Program-made: the position numbers and the translations under genes
Assembly (NCBI GenBank): GCA_947625305.1
Contig: CANQNW010000013.1
Span: 1 to 59,541 of the forward strand
DNA: 59,541 nt
Source of the DNA: Candidatus Gastranaerophilales bacterium
Lineage (GTDB): Bacteria > Cyanobacteriota > Vampirovibrionia > Gastranaerophilales > Gastranaerophilaceae
Direction of reading: 5' to 3'
Shown here: positions 16,593 through 26,141 of the stretch, piece after piece
How positions within the stretch are numbered: position 1 is the stretch's first letter
Layout of the letters: every line of letters starts with the position of its first letter
The notes under the pieces: model-generated
Databases searched by the model: none
Told to the model about the DNA's origin: nothing
What the model saw: only the letters and a program-made list of their open reading frames with translations

Positions 16593-17729
16593 TTAAATTT
16601 TTTCACAAATCAATAAACATTCTCTAATACCTTGTTCATATACAGGTTGAAAAAAATTATATCTGTATTTATATTCTGAAGTCTCCATAATTTTTTCTAC
16701 CATGGGTTTTAATTGGTAAAAATCATTACAATTATGATATATACTCAATAATAATACAGGTGCTTGTTTTCTTATTGTTTCTTGTGCGCCCCTTAATAAG
16801 TTTGGTTCAAATCCTTCCACATCTGTTTTTATCAAACCTATTTTTAAATTATGTTTTTTCACATAGTTATCTAATGTTGTAATTTGAACTTTTTCATTTC
16901 CCTTATCGGAGGAAACTCTTGAGGCTATTCCTAAAATACAGCTGTAGTTAATATATGAAGTTTCTTCCTTATCACCAAGCCCAATATTTTCTATTAATAC
17001 ATTATCTGCATTATTTAATAAAATTGTCTTTTTACATATTTCAAAATTATTTTTGACAGGTTCAAAACTTATTATTTTATTTGTTGGAAAATTTTTACTG
17101 AAAACAATGGCAGAATCGCCAATATTTGCACCGGCATCAATAATAGCACCGTTAATTGCATTTTTATTTTGTAATGTATTAATTCCGTGTTTGTACAAAA
17201 AGACAGAAGATTCAAAATAATTAACGGGTAAAATATAATCTTGCCATTTAAAATAATCCTCGCAAACTTCTATTTCTTTTTCAAATTGAAGAGTTTTGTC
17301 AAGTTCCTCAAGTTCTTCTTTTGTATAAATTTCATAAGGTTTGGGTCTTTTACCCAAGTCTTTTTCATACTTAAGAACTCTTGCATTTCGTTTTAAGATT
17401 TTATCCAGATTATTTTTTGCGGTTTCATCAAGATTATTGTATAGATTTCTTACCAATAATTTATCTTTAGGATTATCACTTTCATATATTTTGTGTATTT
17501 CAGGCGAAGAAAGAACACATCCTGAATTGTTTAATGCCTCTATTCTCCTCAATAAACAACGTTCAATAGTGGAACATTTAATTTTTTTACTTATTTTCAA
17601 ACCTAATATATTAAATTCTTTATGTATTAACTGTATGTTGCCGTTATTATCATAATCATAAGTATTATTGAAAGAGAACAATTTTTTTAACAATTTTTTA
17701 ACCTTTGTTTTTACCCCCCCCCCGGGCAA
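16593..17729 (-). CDS. FkbM family methyltransferase, phase-variable (reads OFF)
   Basis: About 378 residues in the readable frame. The C-terminal half is an FkbM SAM-dependent methyltransferase: IIDAGANIGDSAIVF (SAM loop), FEPVKNN, TTLDNY, IKTDVEGFE and LLLSIYH. The open frame starts only at a weak TTG (17729). The natural start is an ATG at 17761 with an AAAGGAG site five bases before it, but from there the frame meets TAA just after a run of ten G (C10 at 17714-17723). Eleven G would join both parts into one protein. Such enzymes O-methylate sugars of surface glycans. The gene is divergent from an fkbH-like gene that is also tract-controlled. Confidence 0.8.
   Translation of the reverse strand: MPGGGVKTKVKKLLKKLFSFNNTYDYDNNGNIQLIHKEFNILGLKISKKIKCSTIERCLLRRIEALNNSGCVLSSPEIHKIYESDNPKDKLLVRNLYNNLDETAKNNLDKILKRNARVLKYEKDLGKRPKPYEIYTKEELEELDKTLQFEKEIEVCEDYFKWQDYILPVNYFESSVFLYKHGINTLQNKNAINGAIIDAGANIGDSAIVFSKNFPTNKIISFEPVKNNFEICKKTILLNNADNVLIENIGLGDKEETSYINYSCILGIASRVSSDKGNEKVQITTLDNYVKKHNLKIGLIKTDVEGFEPNLLRGAQETIRKQAPVLLLSIYHNCNDFYQLKPMVEKIMETSEYKYRYNFFQPVYEQGIRECLLICEKI
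17714..17723. repeat. C10 (G10 on coding strand) tract in the fkbM-like gene
   Basis: Ten C on the + strand, about 13 codons after the natural ATG at 17761 on the minus strand. The present length puts a stop directly after the tract; one more base restores the frame. Classic layout of a translational phase switch. Confidence 0.85.
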
Positions 17730-17898
17730 GAATTTTCATTTACCTCAAGACTATAGTTCATATTAACTCCTTTCACTCATAAATTATAATTATCTTACCT
17801 CGCTGATTTTATTTATTCAAGATAAAGATTAGATTCTATATATAACGTAGTTATGTAATTTAAAAAATTATTATGATATAATTTTTCAAGGAAAAAAA

Positions 17899-19224
17899 AT
17901 GGATATTGATTATAAAAAAATAAAATTAGTAATATGGGATTTAGATGAAACTTTTTGGAAAGGAACAATTTCTGAAGGTGAAGTAGTCGAAATTCCGCAA
18001 AATATTAAACTTGTTGAAAACCTTGCAAAAAGAGGGATTGTAAATTCCATTTGTTCTAAAAATAATTTAGAAGAAATAAAAAAAGAGTTTAAAAAAGATA
18101 AATACAATAATTGTTACGAATACTTTGTTTTTAATTCAATTGATTGGTCTGCAAAAGGTCAAAGAATTTCTAAAATGATTGCCGATATGCAATTAAGAGA
18201 TGAGAATGCTTTATTTGTTGATGATAATTTAAGCAATCTTAATGAAGCAAAATATTACTGTAAAAATATTCAAATCATAACCCCGGATAAACTTATTGAA
18301 CTTGTAAATAATATTGAAAATATAGGTAAAGATGACACTACTCTAACAAGGCTGAAACAATATAAAATATTGGAACAAAAGTTTATTTCAAAAAAGTCTG
18401 CATCAAGCAACGAGGAATTTTTAAAATCTTCAAACATAATTGCAATAATAAATAATAATTGTTTAGATGAAGAAGAACGGCTTTATGAAATATGTATAAG
18501 AACAAATCAAATGAATTTTACCAAAAACAGAGTGTCTCAAGATGAATTACATAAAACACTGACAAATAAAGACTACAACTGCGGTTATGTAAAAGTTTAT
18601 GATAATTTTGGTGATTACGGAATAGCAGGTTTTTATGCTTTGAATAAAACAACAAATGAACTTGAACATTTCTTATTTTCTTGTCGAATACTTGGCATGG
18701 GAGTTGCTCAAAGCATTTATAAATATTTAAATTGTCCTAAAATTAATATAAAAGGTGAAGTTACGGAAGATTTAGATATTGAAAATAAAAAATTATATGT
18801 GACTATCCGTAAAAGTAGCGAAAAAGATACAATAAAAAATAAAAAATCGAATAAAAAATTAAAAATATTATTAAAAGGTGCTTGTGATTTAGGAAGTACA
18901 ATACAATATTTTCAGGGTGCAGAAATTGATACGGAATTTCCGCATGCAAATAATGACGGTGTTCATACTATCGGAAGGGAATCTTTAATACAAACCGTTC
19001 AGGCGCATAAATTTACAGACGAAGAAAAAGAAAATGTCTTAAAATTAACACCCTTTATGCATAGAGAAGATTTTGCAACAAATATTTATTCGGATAAATA
19101 TGATGTTGTTGTTTTATCATTAATTATGGAAACAACAAAATGTTTATATAAACATAAACCGAATATCTCTGGGGGGGGGGGAATTTATCGTTCCCTTTTG
19201 CTTTACAGAGTTTCCGCTAACTGA
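17899..19224 (+). CDS. FkbH/HAD-IIIC family protein, phase-variable (truncated as read)
   Basis: The N-terminal HAD domain shows LVIWDLDETFWKGT (catalytic DLD) and LFVDDN. A central GNAT-like region follows, then the start of an SGNH-like domain (LLKGACDLGST). An AAGGA site precedes the ATG, and a TATAAT lies about 20 bases upstream. The frame runs through G11 (19171-19181) and then ends 13 codons later with no domain ending. With one G fewer the frame continues to 19840, giving about 646 residues. FkbH-like proteins load glyceryl-type units on ACPs; in glycan loci related proteins modify sugars. Here a surface role is inferred from the divergent FkbM gene. Confidence 0.8.
   Translation: MDIDYKKIKLVIWDLDETFWKGTISEGEVVEIPQNIKLVENLAKRGIVNSICSKNNLEEIKKEFKKDKYNNCYEYFVFNSIDWSAKGQRISKMIADMQLRDENALFVDDNLSNLNEAKYYCKNIQIITPDKLIELVNNIENIGKDDTTLTRLKQYKILEQKFISKKSASSNEEFLKSSNIIAIINNNCLDEEERLYEICIRTNQMNFTKNRVSQDELHKTLTNKDYNCGYVKVYDNFGDYGIAGFYALNKTTNELEHFLFSCRILGMGVAQSIYKYLNCPKINIKGEVTEDLDIENKKLYVTIRKSSEKDTIKNKKSNKKLKILLKGACDLGSTIQYFQGAEIDTEFPHANNDGVHTIGRESLIQTVQAHKFTDEEKENVLKLTPFMHREDFATNIYSDKYDVVVLSLIMETTKCLYKHKPNISGGGGIYRSLLLYRVSAN
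19171..19181. repeat. G11 tract in the fkbH-like gene
   Basis: Eleven G on the + strand at codons for Gly425-Gly428 of the fkbH-like gene. The present length causes a frameshift; ten G would keep the frame open to 19840. The longest homopolymer of the seven in the window. Confidence 0.88.
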
Positions 19225-19840
19225 TAAAACAAAAAATTCAATATATTTAAGTAAAAATTTTAATTTTCACTATGGATTTTTCCCGACAAAAGAAGAACTT
19301 GACAGAATCTGCGAAGAATTTACCTGTATAGGACTTCCGACTCCTCAAAATGTTTTAGATAATTTGCTTTATATAAGAAAACATATGAATCCTAAAACAA
19401 AATTAATTGTTATTTTAGGCTCTGAAATAGATTATGAGAACACAAAAGGCCCCGGATATTCAAAATGCGCTGAATTAAATAAAATAATTAATAAACTGCT
19501 TAAAGAAAATATGTCCGATATTCCTAATATTGAATTTGTGAATATTACGGATTTAATAACATGTCAAAGTGATTTTACTGATTGTCCTAATCATTTTACA
19601 AGGCATGTATATTTTAAACTGGCTCAGGAAATAATCAAACATTTCCCTAATAAAACACTTACAGCTAAATGTTCAAGATTAAAACTTATCGGAGAAATAA
19701 TTCATTTACAATTTAAAATATGTTCTTCAAAACTAAAGTTATTAATGTCTAAAAAACGAAAAATTCATTACTGGCGAAAAATAAAAGGGCAAGAAAATGA
19801 TATTGCGAGCATAAAAACTTTGTTAAAAAATATTCATTAA
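19182..19840 (+). pseudogene. C-terminal part of the FkbH-like protein, out of frame
   Basis: Directly after the G11 tract the other frame is open for about 219 codons to a TAA at 19840. It contains FIVPFCFTEFPLT, LPTPQNVLDNLLYIRKHM, a Rossmann-like ILGSEIDYEN and DCPNHFTRHVYFKLA, whose Asp...His fits the C-terminal catalytic block of SGNH hydrolases. No ribosome site precedes it, so it is not a gene of its own. It is the end of the protein at 17899, reached when the tract slips by one base. Confidence 0.75.
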
Positions 19841-19877
19841 TAATAAATTAACAATATAAGCATAATTATATAATAAA

Positions 19878-20510
19878 CTAAATTCCAATAGTTTTTAGTC
19901 CTTCAAACTCGCCGATAACTTTGCATTCAAAATCTTTACTTCCCATAGCCGTCATTTGAGCAAGTACAGCGCCTAATATTGCCTCTAATTGCGCAACAGG
20001 GAGCATATTAACGGGAAGTTCTCTCATATTATATTTAATCCTTAAAGTGTCCTGCAAGGCTTTACAGTCTATAGGGGTTCTGTCTCTATAAGCATAGCAA
20101 TTTCCCATTACTTTTTTCATATTGTCGGTATCAAATCGGAATATATCAATACCTTTATCACTCAGTTCTTTAAAATACTCGCTTCCACGGGAAGAAAACC
20201 TGTTTGTCCAGTCTTCACGATTAATCATTTTTTTATCAAAGTTTACCAAATCATAAGTTCTGGAGTTGTATTTCCATTTGTGGCTGAGCATAACTTCATT
20301 TTCAGGGATTGAAACCATAATAACGGCATTTTGCTTTCCTGCAAAGTTATCCAGAAAATAATTAACATCGCTCATTGAAAAGAGTTTATCAAGCATAATT
20401 ACATGCATATCAGCATCTATAACAGCCACGGCAGATTCAATAGTACTAAGCCCGCCAAGCGATATACCTATAAATGAAACTTTTGAATTTTTATCTTTTA
20501 TAATGTCCAT
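19878..20510 (-). CDS. Conserved hypothetical protein
   Basis: A 210-residue soluble protein. The N-terminal alternation VSFIGISLGGLSTIESAVAVIDADMHVIMLD resembles an RNase H-like fold, as in DUF429 predicted nucleases, and later segments DRTPIDCKALQ and MLPVAQLEAILGAVLAQM are well ordered. I could not assign a function. It is divergent from the heptose-kinase-like gene at 20564 across a 53-base gap. Confidence 0.6.
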   Translation of the reverse strand: MDIIKDKNSKVSFIGISLGGLSTIESAVAVIDADMHVIMLDKLFSMSDVNYFLDNFAGKQNAVIMVSIPENEVMLSHKWKYNSRTYDLVNFDKKMINREDWTNRFSSRGSEYFKELSDKGIDIFRFDTDNMKKVMGNCYAYRDRTPIDCKALQDTLRIKYNMRELPVNMLPVAQLEAILGAVLAQMTAMGSKDFECKVIGEFEGLKTIGI

Positions 20511-20563
20511 AAATAAAATCTTTTATGCTACTATTATAAAGGAATTATATCGGAGAGTAAAAT

Positions 20564-21598
20564 ATGTTTACGGTAGATAAAGAAGAAATTCTAAAAGGAC
20601 TTGATAATTTATCAAAACCGTCTGTATTGGTAATTGGGGATATGGCAATAGATGAAATGGTATACGGCACAACTGACCGTATGAGCCGTGAAGCCCCCGT
20701 ACTTATTTTGCGCCACTATAATACAAAAATTATTTTAGGCGCAGCTTCAAATGCCGCACATAACTTAGCAGCCTTAAACGGCGGGAAAGTCAGTGTTATT
20801 GGGCTTTACGGTGATGATTATTATGCTCCGATACTTTTAAATACCTTTAAAGATGCGGGAATAAATACGGAATATATGGTAAAAGCACCTGAACGTGCCA
20901 CAACAGTTAAATCAAGAATATCAGGTTCATGCTCGCAATCCGTTACCCAGCAGATTGTAAGAATTGACCGTGAAACAATTGACCCATTAACGGCGGAAAC
21001 CGAAAATAAAGTTTTAGAACAAATTGAAAAAGCAATACCAAAACATGATGCCGTTATTTTATCGGATTATAATATCGGAATATTAACTGATAAGGTTATT
21101 GCTAAAGCAATTGAACTATGCAAAAAATACAATAAAATCATTGTTGTTGATTCTCAAAAGGATTTAAACAGGTTTGAAGGAGTAACTTCAATGACTCCTA
21201 ACCAGCCTGACACAGAAAAATTTGTCGGATTTTTTATTAAAGATAAAGAATCGCTTGAAAAAGCAGGAAAAGAAATGCTTAATAAGACCAAAGCGGAATC
21301 CGTACTTATTACTCTTGGCGGTGACGGAATGGCTTTATTTGAACAAGACGGAAGCTATGAAAAAATCCCCGTTTTCAATAAAACGGATGTATTTGATGTT
21401 ACGGGTGCAGGTGATACCGTTGTTGCCACATATACTCTTGCTATGGCTGCAGGTTTTAGCAAAAAAAATGCAGCAATCCTCGGTAATCTTGCCGCAAGCA
21501 TTGTTATAAGATATTTTGGATGTGCAACAACCACTATTGAAACATTAAAATCCGTTTTGGATAAAATGGATATGAACTCATTTAACATTAAAGTTTAG
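20564..21598 (+). CDS. PfkB family kinase similar to heptose-7-phosphate kinase (HldE N-terminal domain)
   Basis: A 344-residue ribokinase-fold sugar kinase. DRMSREAPVLIL near residue 45 matches the RISPEAPVPV signature of RfaE/HldE kinases. GGAASNAAHNLAALNG is represented by LGAASNAAHNLAAL, and the C-terminal DVTGAGDTVVAT holds the catalytic Asp. The expected role is phosphorylation of D-glycero-D-manno-heptose 7-phosphate for LPS core or glycan precursors. The adenylyltransferase half of HldE is absent. GGAGAG site before the ATG. DUF4330 and an O-antigen ligase follow in the same operon. Confidence 0.8.
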   Translation: MFTVDKEEILKGLDNLSKPSVLVIGDMAIDEMVYGTTDRMSREAPVLILRHYNTKIILGAASNAAHNLAALNGGKVSVIGLYGDDYYAPILLNTFKDAGINTEYMVKAPERATTVKSRISGSCSQSVTQQIVRIDRETIDPLTAETENKVLEQIEKAIPKHDAVILSDYNIGILTDKVIAKAIELCKKYNKIIVVDSQKDLNRFEGVTSMTPNQPDTEKFVGFFIKDKESLEKAGKEMLNKTKAESVLITLGGDGMALFEQDGSYEKIPVFNKTDVFDVTGAGDTVVATYTLAMAAGFSKKNAAILGNLAASIVIRYFGCATTTIETLKSVLDKMDMNSFNIKV

Positions 21599-21606
21599 GA
21601 GATATT

Positions 21607-22116
21607 ATGAAGAAATTAAAACTAACCGATTATATAATAATACTTGGAATTATTGTCCTTGTTGCCGTAGGTTCTTTAGCCGTATTTAAAAAGAAAAACT
21701 TTTCAAATCTGCCTATAGAAAAGGAAGTTACGGTTAATTTTGAAGTTTTCTTTAGAGGTGTAACCATCTCAGGCGACAAAGCCCCGTTCGCTCAAGGCGA
21801 AGATGCTTTTATTACAATAAGAAATGTACCTTATACAAAATTAAAAATTAAAGCTTTAGACGGCAGGCCAAGAATGGCGGTTGTCCCTGCTAACAATAAA
21901 GAAGGATTTACCGTTATTCCTGATATTACTACTCCTGATTTATATGACTTTGTTGTAAGACTTGAAGATAAAGCAAAGAAAACTCCTGACGGATATGTAG
22001 CAGGCGGAAACAAGCTTAAAATGGGAATTCCTGTTGTTATTGAAGGCGAAACATATAAATATTCAGGCACTATTTCTAACATTTATGAGGTTGAAGAAAC
22101 TGAAAATCAACAATGA
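21607..22116 (+). CDS. DUF4330 domain protein
   Basis: A 169-residue protein with one N-terminal membrane helix (residues about 8-26) and a beta-rich extracytoplasmic domain, DUF4330, a family found mainly in Cyanobacteria and relatives. It shows VNFEVFFRGVTI near residue 45 and YKYSGTISNIYEVEE at the end. It is eight bases after the kinase and overlaps the next gene by four (ATGA), so it is co-translated with the O-antigen ligase. Its function is not known; the linkage suggests a part in polysaccharide assembly. Confidence 0.8.
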   Translation: MKKLKLTDYIIILGIIVLVAVGSLAVFKKKNFSNLPIEKEVTVNFEVFFRGVTISGDKAPFAQGEDAFITIRNVPYTKLKIKALDGRPRMAVVPANNKEGFTVIPDITTPDLYDFVVRLEDKAKKTPDGYVAGGNKLKMGIPVVIEGETYKYSGTISNIYEVEETENQQ

Positions 22117-23432
22117 AACTTTTAAACTCAACAATATTTGATTTATTAAATTCGGGATTAAAATTTATTCAGGATAAACTTGATAATATAAGACAAAACA
22201 GCCTTATATTATCAAATATAGATTATTTTATTTTATTTTTTGTTATTTTAACTTTAGTCGTTTCAACCGCTGCGCAGACAAACTTTATAGGGATTATCTC
22301 TGCTTTTGTTCCTATATTGGTTATCGTTAAAATGTTAATAACAAAAGGCGAAAAAATCGAACTTGAACGGTGGAATTTTTATTTATTAATATACTTATTA
22401 ATATGTTTGATTTCTAATTTCACCTCATCAATGCCTGCGCAGAGTTTTTACGGCTTTATGAAAACTGTAATATATTTTGCTTTTTATTTCGGGATGTGCC
22501 AATTTTTAAAGAATAATAAAAAATTTATCCCCGTTGTTTTGTGTGCAATTTCAATTTTAATTAGTGTTGAAAGTTTTATAGGACTTTTTCAAAATTATAT
22601 TGGAGTAGAAAATATATCCACTTGGCAGGATACCAGCTATGTAAACGCAGAAGATATTCTGGCAAGGGTGTACGGAACTTTACAACCATATAACCCCAAT
22701 CTATTCGGAGGCTGGCTTATTGCAGGTTTCCCTGCTCTAATCTATCTTTGCGGAAAAGCAATCAGCAATAAAAAAACAATATCGGCTTGTATATGGGGAA
22801 TATGCTCTTTAATTTGCGCTTATACCATATTTTTAACGGGCTGCAGAGGCGCATATCTTGCTTTATTTACAATATTTTTAGGTGTTTTAATTTGTATATA
22901 TAAAAAAATTAAAGCATATACAGGGATTTTAGCGGGGCTTATTGTTTTATTTATTGCACTAAACCACGGAATTTTTAAAAGATTAATGTCTATATTTATT
23001 TTGCGTGGAGATTCATCTACCTCTTTCAGAATGAATGTTTATAACTCCGCAATTCAAATGTTTCATGATAACCCCATTTGCGGAATAGGTGTCGGGAATA
23101 AAGTCTTTAGAGAAATATACGGGCTTTATATGCTCTCAGGGTTTGATGCATTAAGCTGTTATTCCGTTTTTCTTGAAATAGCCGTAGAAAGCGGAATTTT
23201 TGCACTTTTGGCTTATATTTTATTTATAGGCTCAATTTTAATTAATGCAGTAAAGAAATACATTAAAACTTCTGATATATTGCTGTTTATATCAGCAATA
23301 TCAATTATAGCCGTTATGATACACGGAATTTTTGATACCGTATACTTTAGACCTCAAATCCAGTACGTATTTTGGACAATGACAGCTGTTTTAACGGCAT
23401 CGTTAAAAGAGGATATTATTAATTCTGATTAA
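22113..23432 (+). CDS. O-antigen ligase family protein (IctB-like)
   Basis: A 439-residue membrane protein with 10-12 helices. The Wzy_C/O-antigen ligase region lies in the second half: FLTGCRGAYLALF, the long periplasmic loop with SFRMNVYNSAIQMFHDNPICGIGVGN, and a following SGFDALSCYSVFLEIAVESG, close to the pattern of cyanobacterial IctB proteins. It would join glycan chains to a lipid core or to protein in the periplasm. Overlaps DUF4330 at its start and converges with the EAL gene, sharing 14 bases. Confidence 0.85.
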   Translation: MKLLNSTIFDLLNSGLKFIQDKLDNIRQNSLILSNIDYFILFFVILTLVVSTAAQTNFIGIISAFVPILVIVKMLITKGEKIELERWNFYLLIYLLICLISNFTSSMPAQSFYGFMKTVIYFAFYFGMCQFLKNNKKFIPVVLCAISILISVESFIGLFQNYIGVENISTWQDTSYVNAEDILARVYGTLQPYNPNLFGGWLIAGFPALIYLCGKAISNKKTISACIWGICSLICAYTIFLTGCRGAYLALFTIFLGVLICIYKKIKAYTGILAGLIVLFIALNHGIFKRLMSIFILRGDSSTSFRMNVYNSAIQMFHDNPICGIGVGNKVFREIYGLYMLSGFDALSCYSVFLEIAVESGIFALLAYILFIGSILINAVKKYIKTSDILLFISAISIIAVMIHGIFDTVYFRPQIQYVFWTMTAVLTASLKEDIINSD

Positions 23433-25728
23433 CGGGTTCTGATAGGAAATCTTTAGCAAATTCATCAGCTTTAACGGGTTTCCCGTATAAAAATCCCTGA
23501 ACGATTTGACATCCGATATTTCTTAAAAATTGCGCCTGCTCTTCAAATTCTACACCTTCAGCTACCGTCAGCATATTTAATTGATTTGCCATATTTATAA
23601 TATTTTGAAGTACAATTTTTCCTTTTGAATCATCAACGGTATCTTTAATAAAACCTCTATCCAGCTTTAATATATCAACATCAAGTTCTCTCAGCATTGT
23701 TAAAGATGAATAACCCGTTCCGAAATCATCCATTGAGATTGTAAAACCTAAATCTTTTAACCGCCCGATAACTTCCTTAAATCGTTCTTCATTGTTATAG
23801 CAGGCGCTTTCTGTTAATTCAAGTTCCAAATATTTTGGCTCAACCTGATATTTTTGAGTTAAAAGTAATAACTCGCTTATAAATGAATCGTTATTCAGAT
23901 GAAGTCTTGAAACATTTACTGATATCGGAAACAAATTCAGCCCCTTATTTTTTCGCTCCTGAAGGTAGATACATGCCTGCTCCCAGATGGTTCTGTCCAG
24001 TTCAATAACAAACCCGTTTTTTTCAAAGAGCGGAATAAAACTATTAGGCGGAATAATTCCTTTTTCGTGGTGAATCCACCTTACAAGCGCTTCTGCTCCG
24101 TACAAGCCCTTGCCGTCAAGGTAAAATTTAGGCTGAAGATACATTTTATATTCTTTATTATTTAAAGCTTTATACATTTCATCTTCAATGATTTTATCCT
24201 GCAGAAGTTCAACTCTGATGTTATCATCATAGAACTGATATAAATTTATAACATCACCTTTTATTTTACGGCTTGCAATATAAGCTTTTTCGCACATTTC
24301 AGCTATGGAATTTGTCTTATCTTCAATTAAATATATCCCGAAAGAGGGAGTTAATTTAGAACTGATAACTGTTTCCGTATCGGAAATATTTTGTTTCATT
24401 TCATTTTCATTGTATATGGAAATTTCATCTATTATTTTTTGAATAAAATATTTAACTATAAAATCCGGTTTTTCATATTTATACAAAATAATATATGAAG
24501 CCCCGTAATCCCTTGTGAGTGTACTATTTTCAGTAAGATTTCTTTTGATAATTTCATATATATCTTTTAAAATTTTATCTGCTCTTTCATAGCCGTATAG
24601 TTCATTTATGGCTTTAAATCTTGCAATATCCATTGTTATTAGTGCATAATTATCATCTTTATAGTTTTCAAGCAAGTCATCAGCATCAATAATGAATTTA
24701 TTTTTATTGCCTTCACCCGTAACTTCATCGGTAAAAGCTATTTTATACATTACTTTTTCATTATTTTTAAATAATTTATTACTGTAGAAAATAATTGTTA
24801 AAAGCAATATCCCGAATAAAATAACTATTAAAGCAATGCCTATGAGCAGTTTATTAACATGGAGCATAAGTACATCCAAAGGCAGAACGGTCAATACATA
24901 ATTATCCGATTTTGCAATAGCAGAAAAAGCAGCAATATACTTTTTATTTTTAATCTTAAATACAAAACTGCCCTGACCGTCATTTTTAAATTGATTAAGG
25001 ATATTTTCCCGTGTGGTATTAACAAATTCAATATCTCTTTCAAAAAAGTTAGAATTTAAACTTTCATCCCTAAGAGGCTTAATAATAAAGTTTCCGTCAA
25101 CATCAACAACATAAGAAAATCCCTGTTTATTATAGTTATTAAAACCAAGGATTTTAATATAAGTTTCTGCATTAACCTGAGAGCCTAAAACTCCCACTAC
25201 TTTATTTGTTCTTTTATCATAAACGGGAACACCAAATTCATTAACATACCCTGAAGGCAAAGAGGGTTCAAAAACGGTGGAGGCAAAAAATGAAGTTCCG
25301 TTTATTGCCCCGACAAACCTTGCATCATCAACTTTATAAGTGTCAGGGATTCTGCCCTTTGTTTTATCATATCTTATTGTTCTTCCGTTCGGGTAGGCAA
25401 ACCCCAGCTTTTCATAATCATAATCCGATATATGTTCTTTAAAAAACTTAGTTATTTCATCTTCCGTATACTTATTTGAACTGTCGGACAACTTAGCTGA
25501 AAGTATTCTCATTTCATTAATTGAGTTAGTTATTCTGCCCCTTAAATTTGAAGCTGTCTGCATTACACTTTGTTCCATAAATTTTTCAGCAGCAATAAAT
25601 TCATTGGATAAAATATATCTAACAAAACATATCGCAAATATAATAAGAATTAGAGTTACAATTTCTGCCAAATTATATAATTTTGTTATTTTTTTATCTT
25701 TTTTAGGGTAAAATTTTAACTTATTCAA
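23419..25728 (-). CDS. Membrane sensor with degenerate GGDEF and active-looking EAL domain
   Basis: 769 residues from a TTG start with a GGAG site. Order: TM (about 18-40), a Cache-type periplasmic sensor (about 45-290, YVVDVDGNFIIKP), TM (about 290-312), a GGDEF domain (about 330-500) and EAL (about 515-760). The GGDEF active loop is replaced by DYGAS, so cyclase activity is unlikely. The EAL domain keeps EALVRW, ELTESA, DDFGTGYSS, KLDRGF and AEGVE, so it should hydrolyse cyclic di-GMP. It is likely to link an external signal to surface behaviour. Confidence 0.9.
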   Translation of the reverse strand: MNKLKFYPKKDKKITKLYNLAEIVTLILIIFAICFVRYILSNEFIAAEKFMEQSVMQTASNLRGRITNSINEMRILSAKLSDSSNKYTEDEITKFFKEHISDYDYEKLGFAYPNGRTIRYDKTKGRIPDTYKVDDARFVGAINGTSFFASTVFEPSLPSGYVNEFGVPVYDKRTNKVVGVLGSQVNAETYIKILGFNNYNKQGFSYVVDVDGNFIIKPLRDESLNSNFFERDIEFVNTTRENILNQFKNDGQGSFVFKIKNKKYIAAFSAIAKSDNYVLTVLPLDVLMLHVNKLLIGIALIVILFGILLLTIIFYSNKLFKNNEKVMYKIAFTDEVTGEGNKNKFIIDADDLLENYKDDNYALITMDIARFKAINELYGYERADKILKDIYEIIKRNLTENSTLTRDYGASYIILYKYEKPDFIVKYFIQKIIDEISIYNENEMKQNISDTETVISSKLTPSFGIYLIEDKTNSIAEMCEKAYIASRKIKGDVINLYQFYDDNIRVELLQDKIIEDEMYKALNNKEYKMYLQPKFYLDGKGLYGAEALVRWIHHEKGIIPPNSFIPLFEKNGFVIELDRTIWEQACIYLQERKNKGLNLFPISVNVSRLHLNNDSFISELLLLTQKYQVEPKYLELELTESACYNNEERFKEVIGRLKDLGFTISMDDFGTGYSSLTMLRELDVDILKLDRGFIKDTVDDSKGKIVLQNIINMANQLNMLTVAEGVEFEEQAQFLRNIGCQIVQGFLYGKPVKADEFAKDFLSEPVNQN

Positions 25729-25806
25729 TGTTTATCTCCAATATGATATATCTCAATAATAACCATTTTGGAGCTTTTAATCAATATTTAAAATAAAATA
25801 TACTTT

Positions 25807-26052
25807 TTATTTTTTTACATTTGAATTATTTAAAATTTCATCAGGATTAATTTTTTCGCTGATTTCCTGCTCAGATGCACTCGTTTGAGTATTTTTAACA
25901 GGTTTTATTGAATTTTGATTTTGCGCAGCGATTTGTTCCGATTTAACATTTTCTCTGGCATTTTTAATTACATCGGATAATTCCAAGCCTTGAGCAAATG
26001 CCGTATTTATAAGTGTTATAAATAGAACAAACGATAAAATTATTTTCCCCAT
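25807..26052 (-). CDS. Small exported hypothetical protein
   Basis: About 81 residues from ATG 26052, with a GGAGG site four bases before it. The N-terminus MGKIILSFVLFITLINTAFAQG is a signal peptide with cleavage after Ala-Phe-Ala. The mature part is short, polar and rich in Asn, Lys and Ser, with no cysteines. No family recognised. It follows the nagZ operon across a 90-base gap that holds an 11-bp inverted repeat. Confidence 0.55.
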   Translation of the reverse strand: MGKIILSFVLFITLINTAFAQGLELSDVIKNARENVKSEQIAAQNQNSIKPVKNTQTSASEQEISEKINPDEILNNSNVKK

Positions 26053-26075
26053 GGTTCCTCCAAGAATTTGACATC

Positions 26076-26100
26076 GTGCGCAAGCCAAAGGCTTGCGCAC
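26076..26100. repeat. Perfect 11-bp inverted repeat
   Basis: GTGCGCAAGCC and its complement are separated by AAA, a strong hairpin on either strand. It lies between the nagZ stop (26142) and the small exported gene. There is no T run after it, so a terminator role is uncertain; it could attenuate or stabilise the nagZ transcript. Confidence 0.6.
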
Positions 26101-26141
26101 ATTAATTTTATTATCAAATTAAAATACCTTTTTAAAACAGC

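Noticed and set aside
17727-17729. TTG at 17729 as the true fkbM start
   Set aside because: No ribosome site there, while ATG 17761 has an excellent one and is separated from the gene only by the tract.
19364-19840. A separate gene starting at the TTG at 19364
   Set aside because: The frame is open all the way back to the G11 tract and there is no ribosome site; it is the end of the FkbH-like protein.
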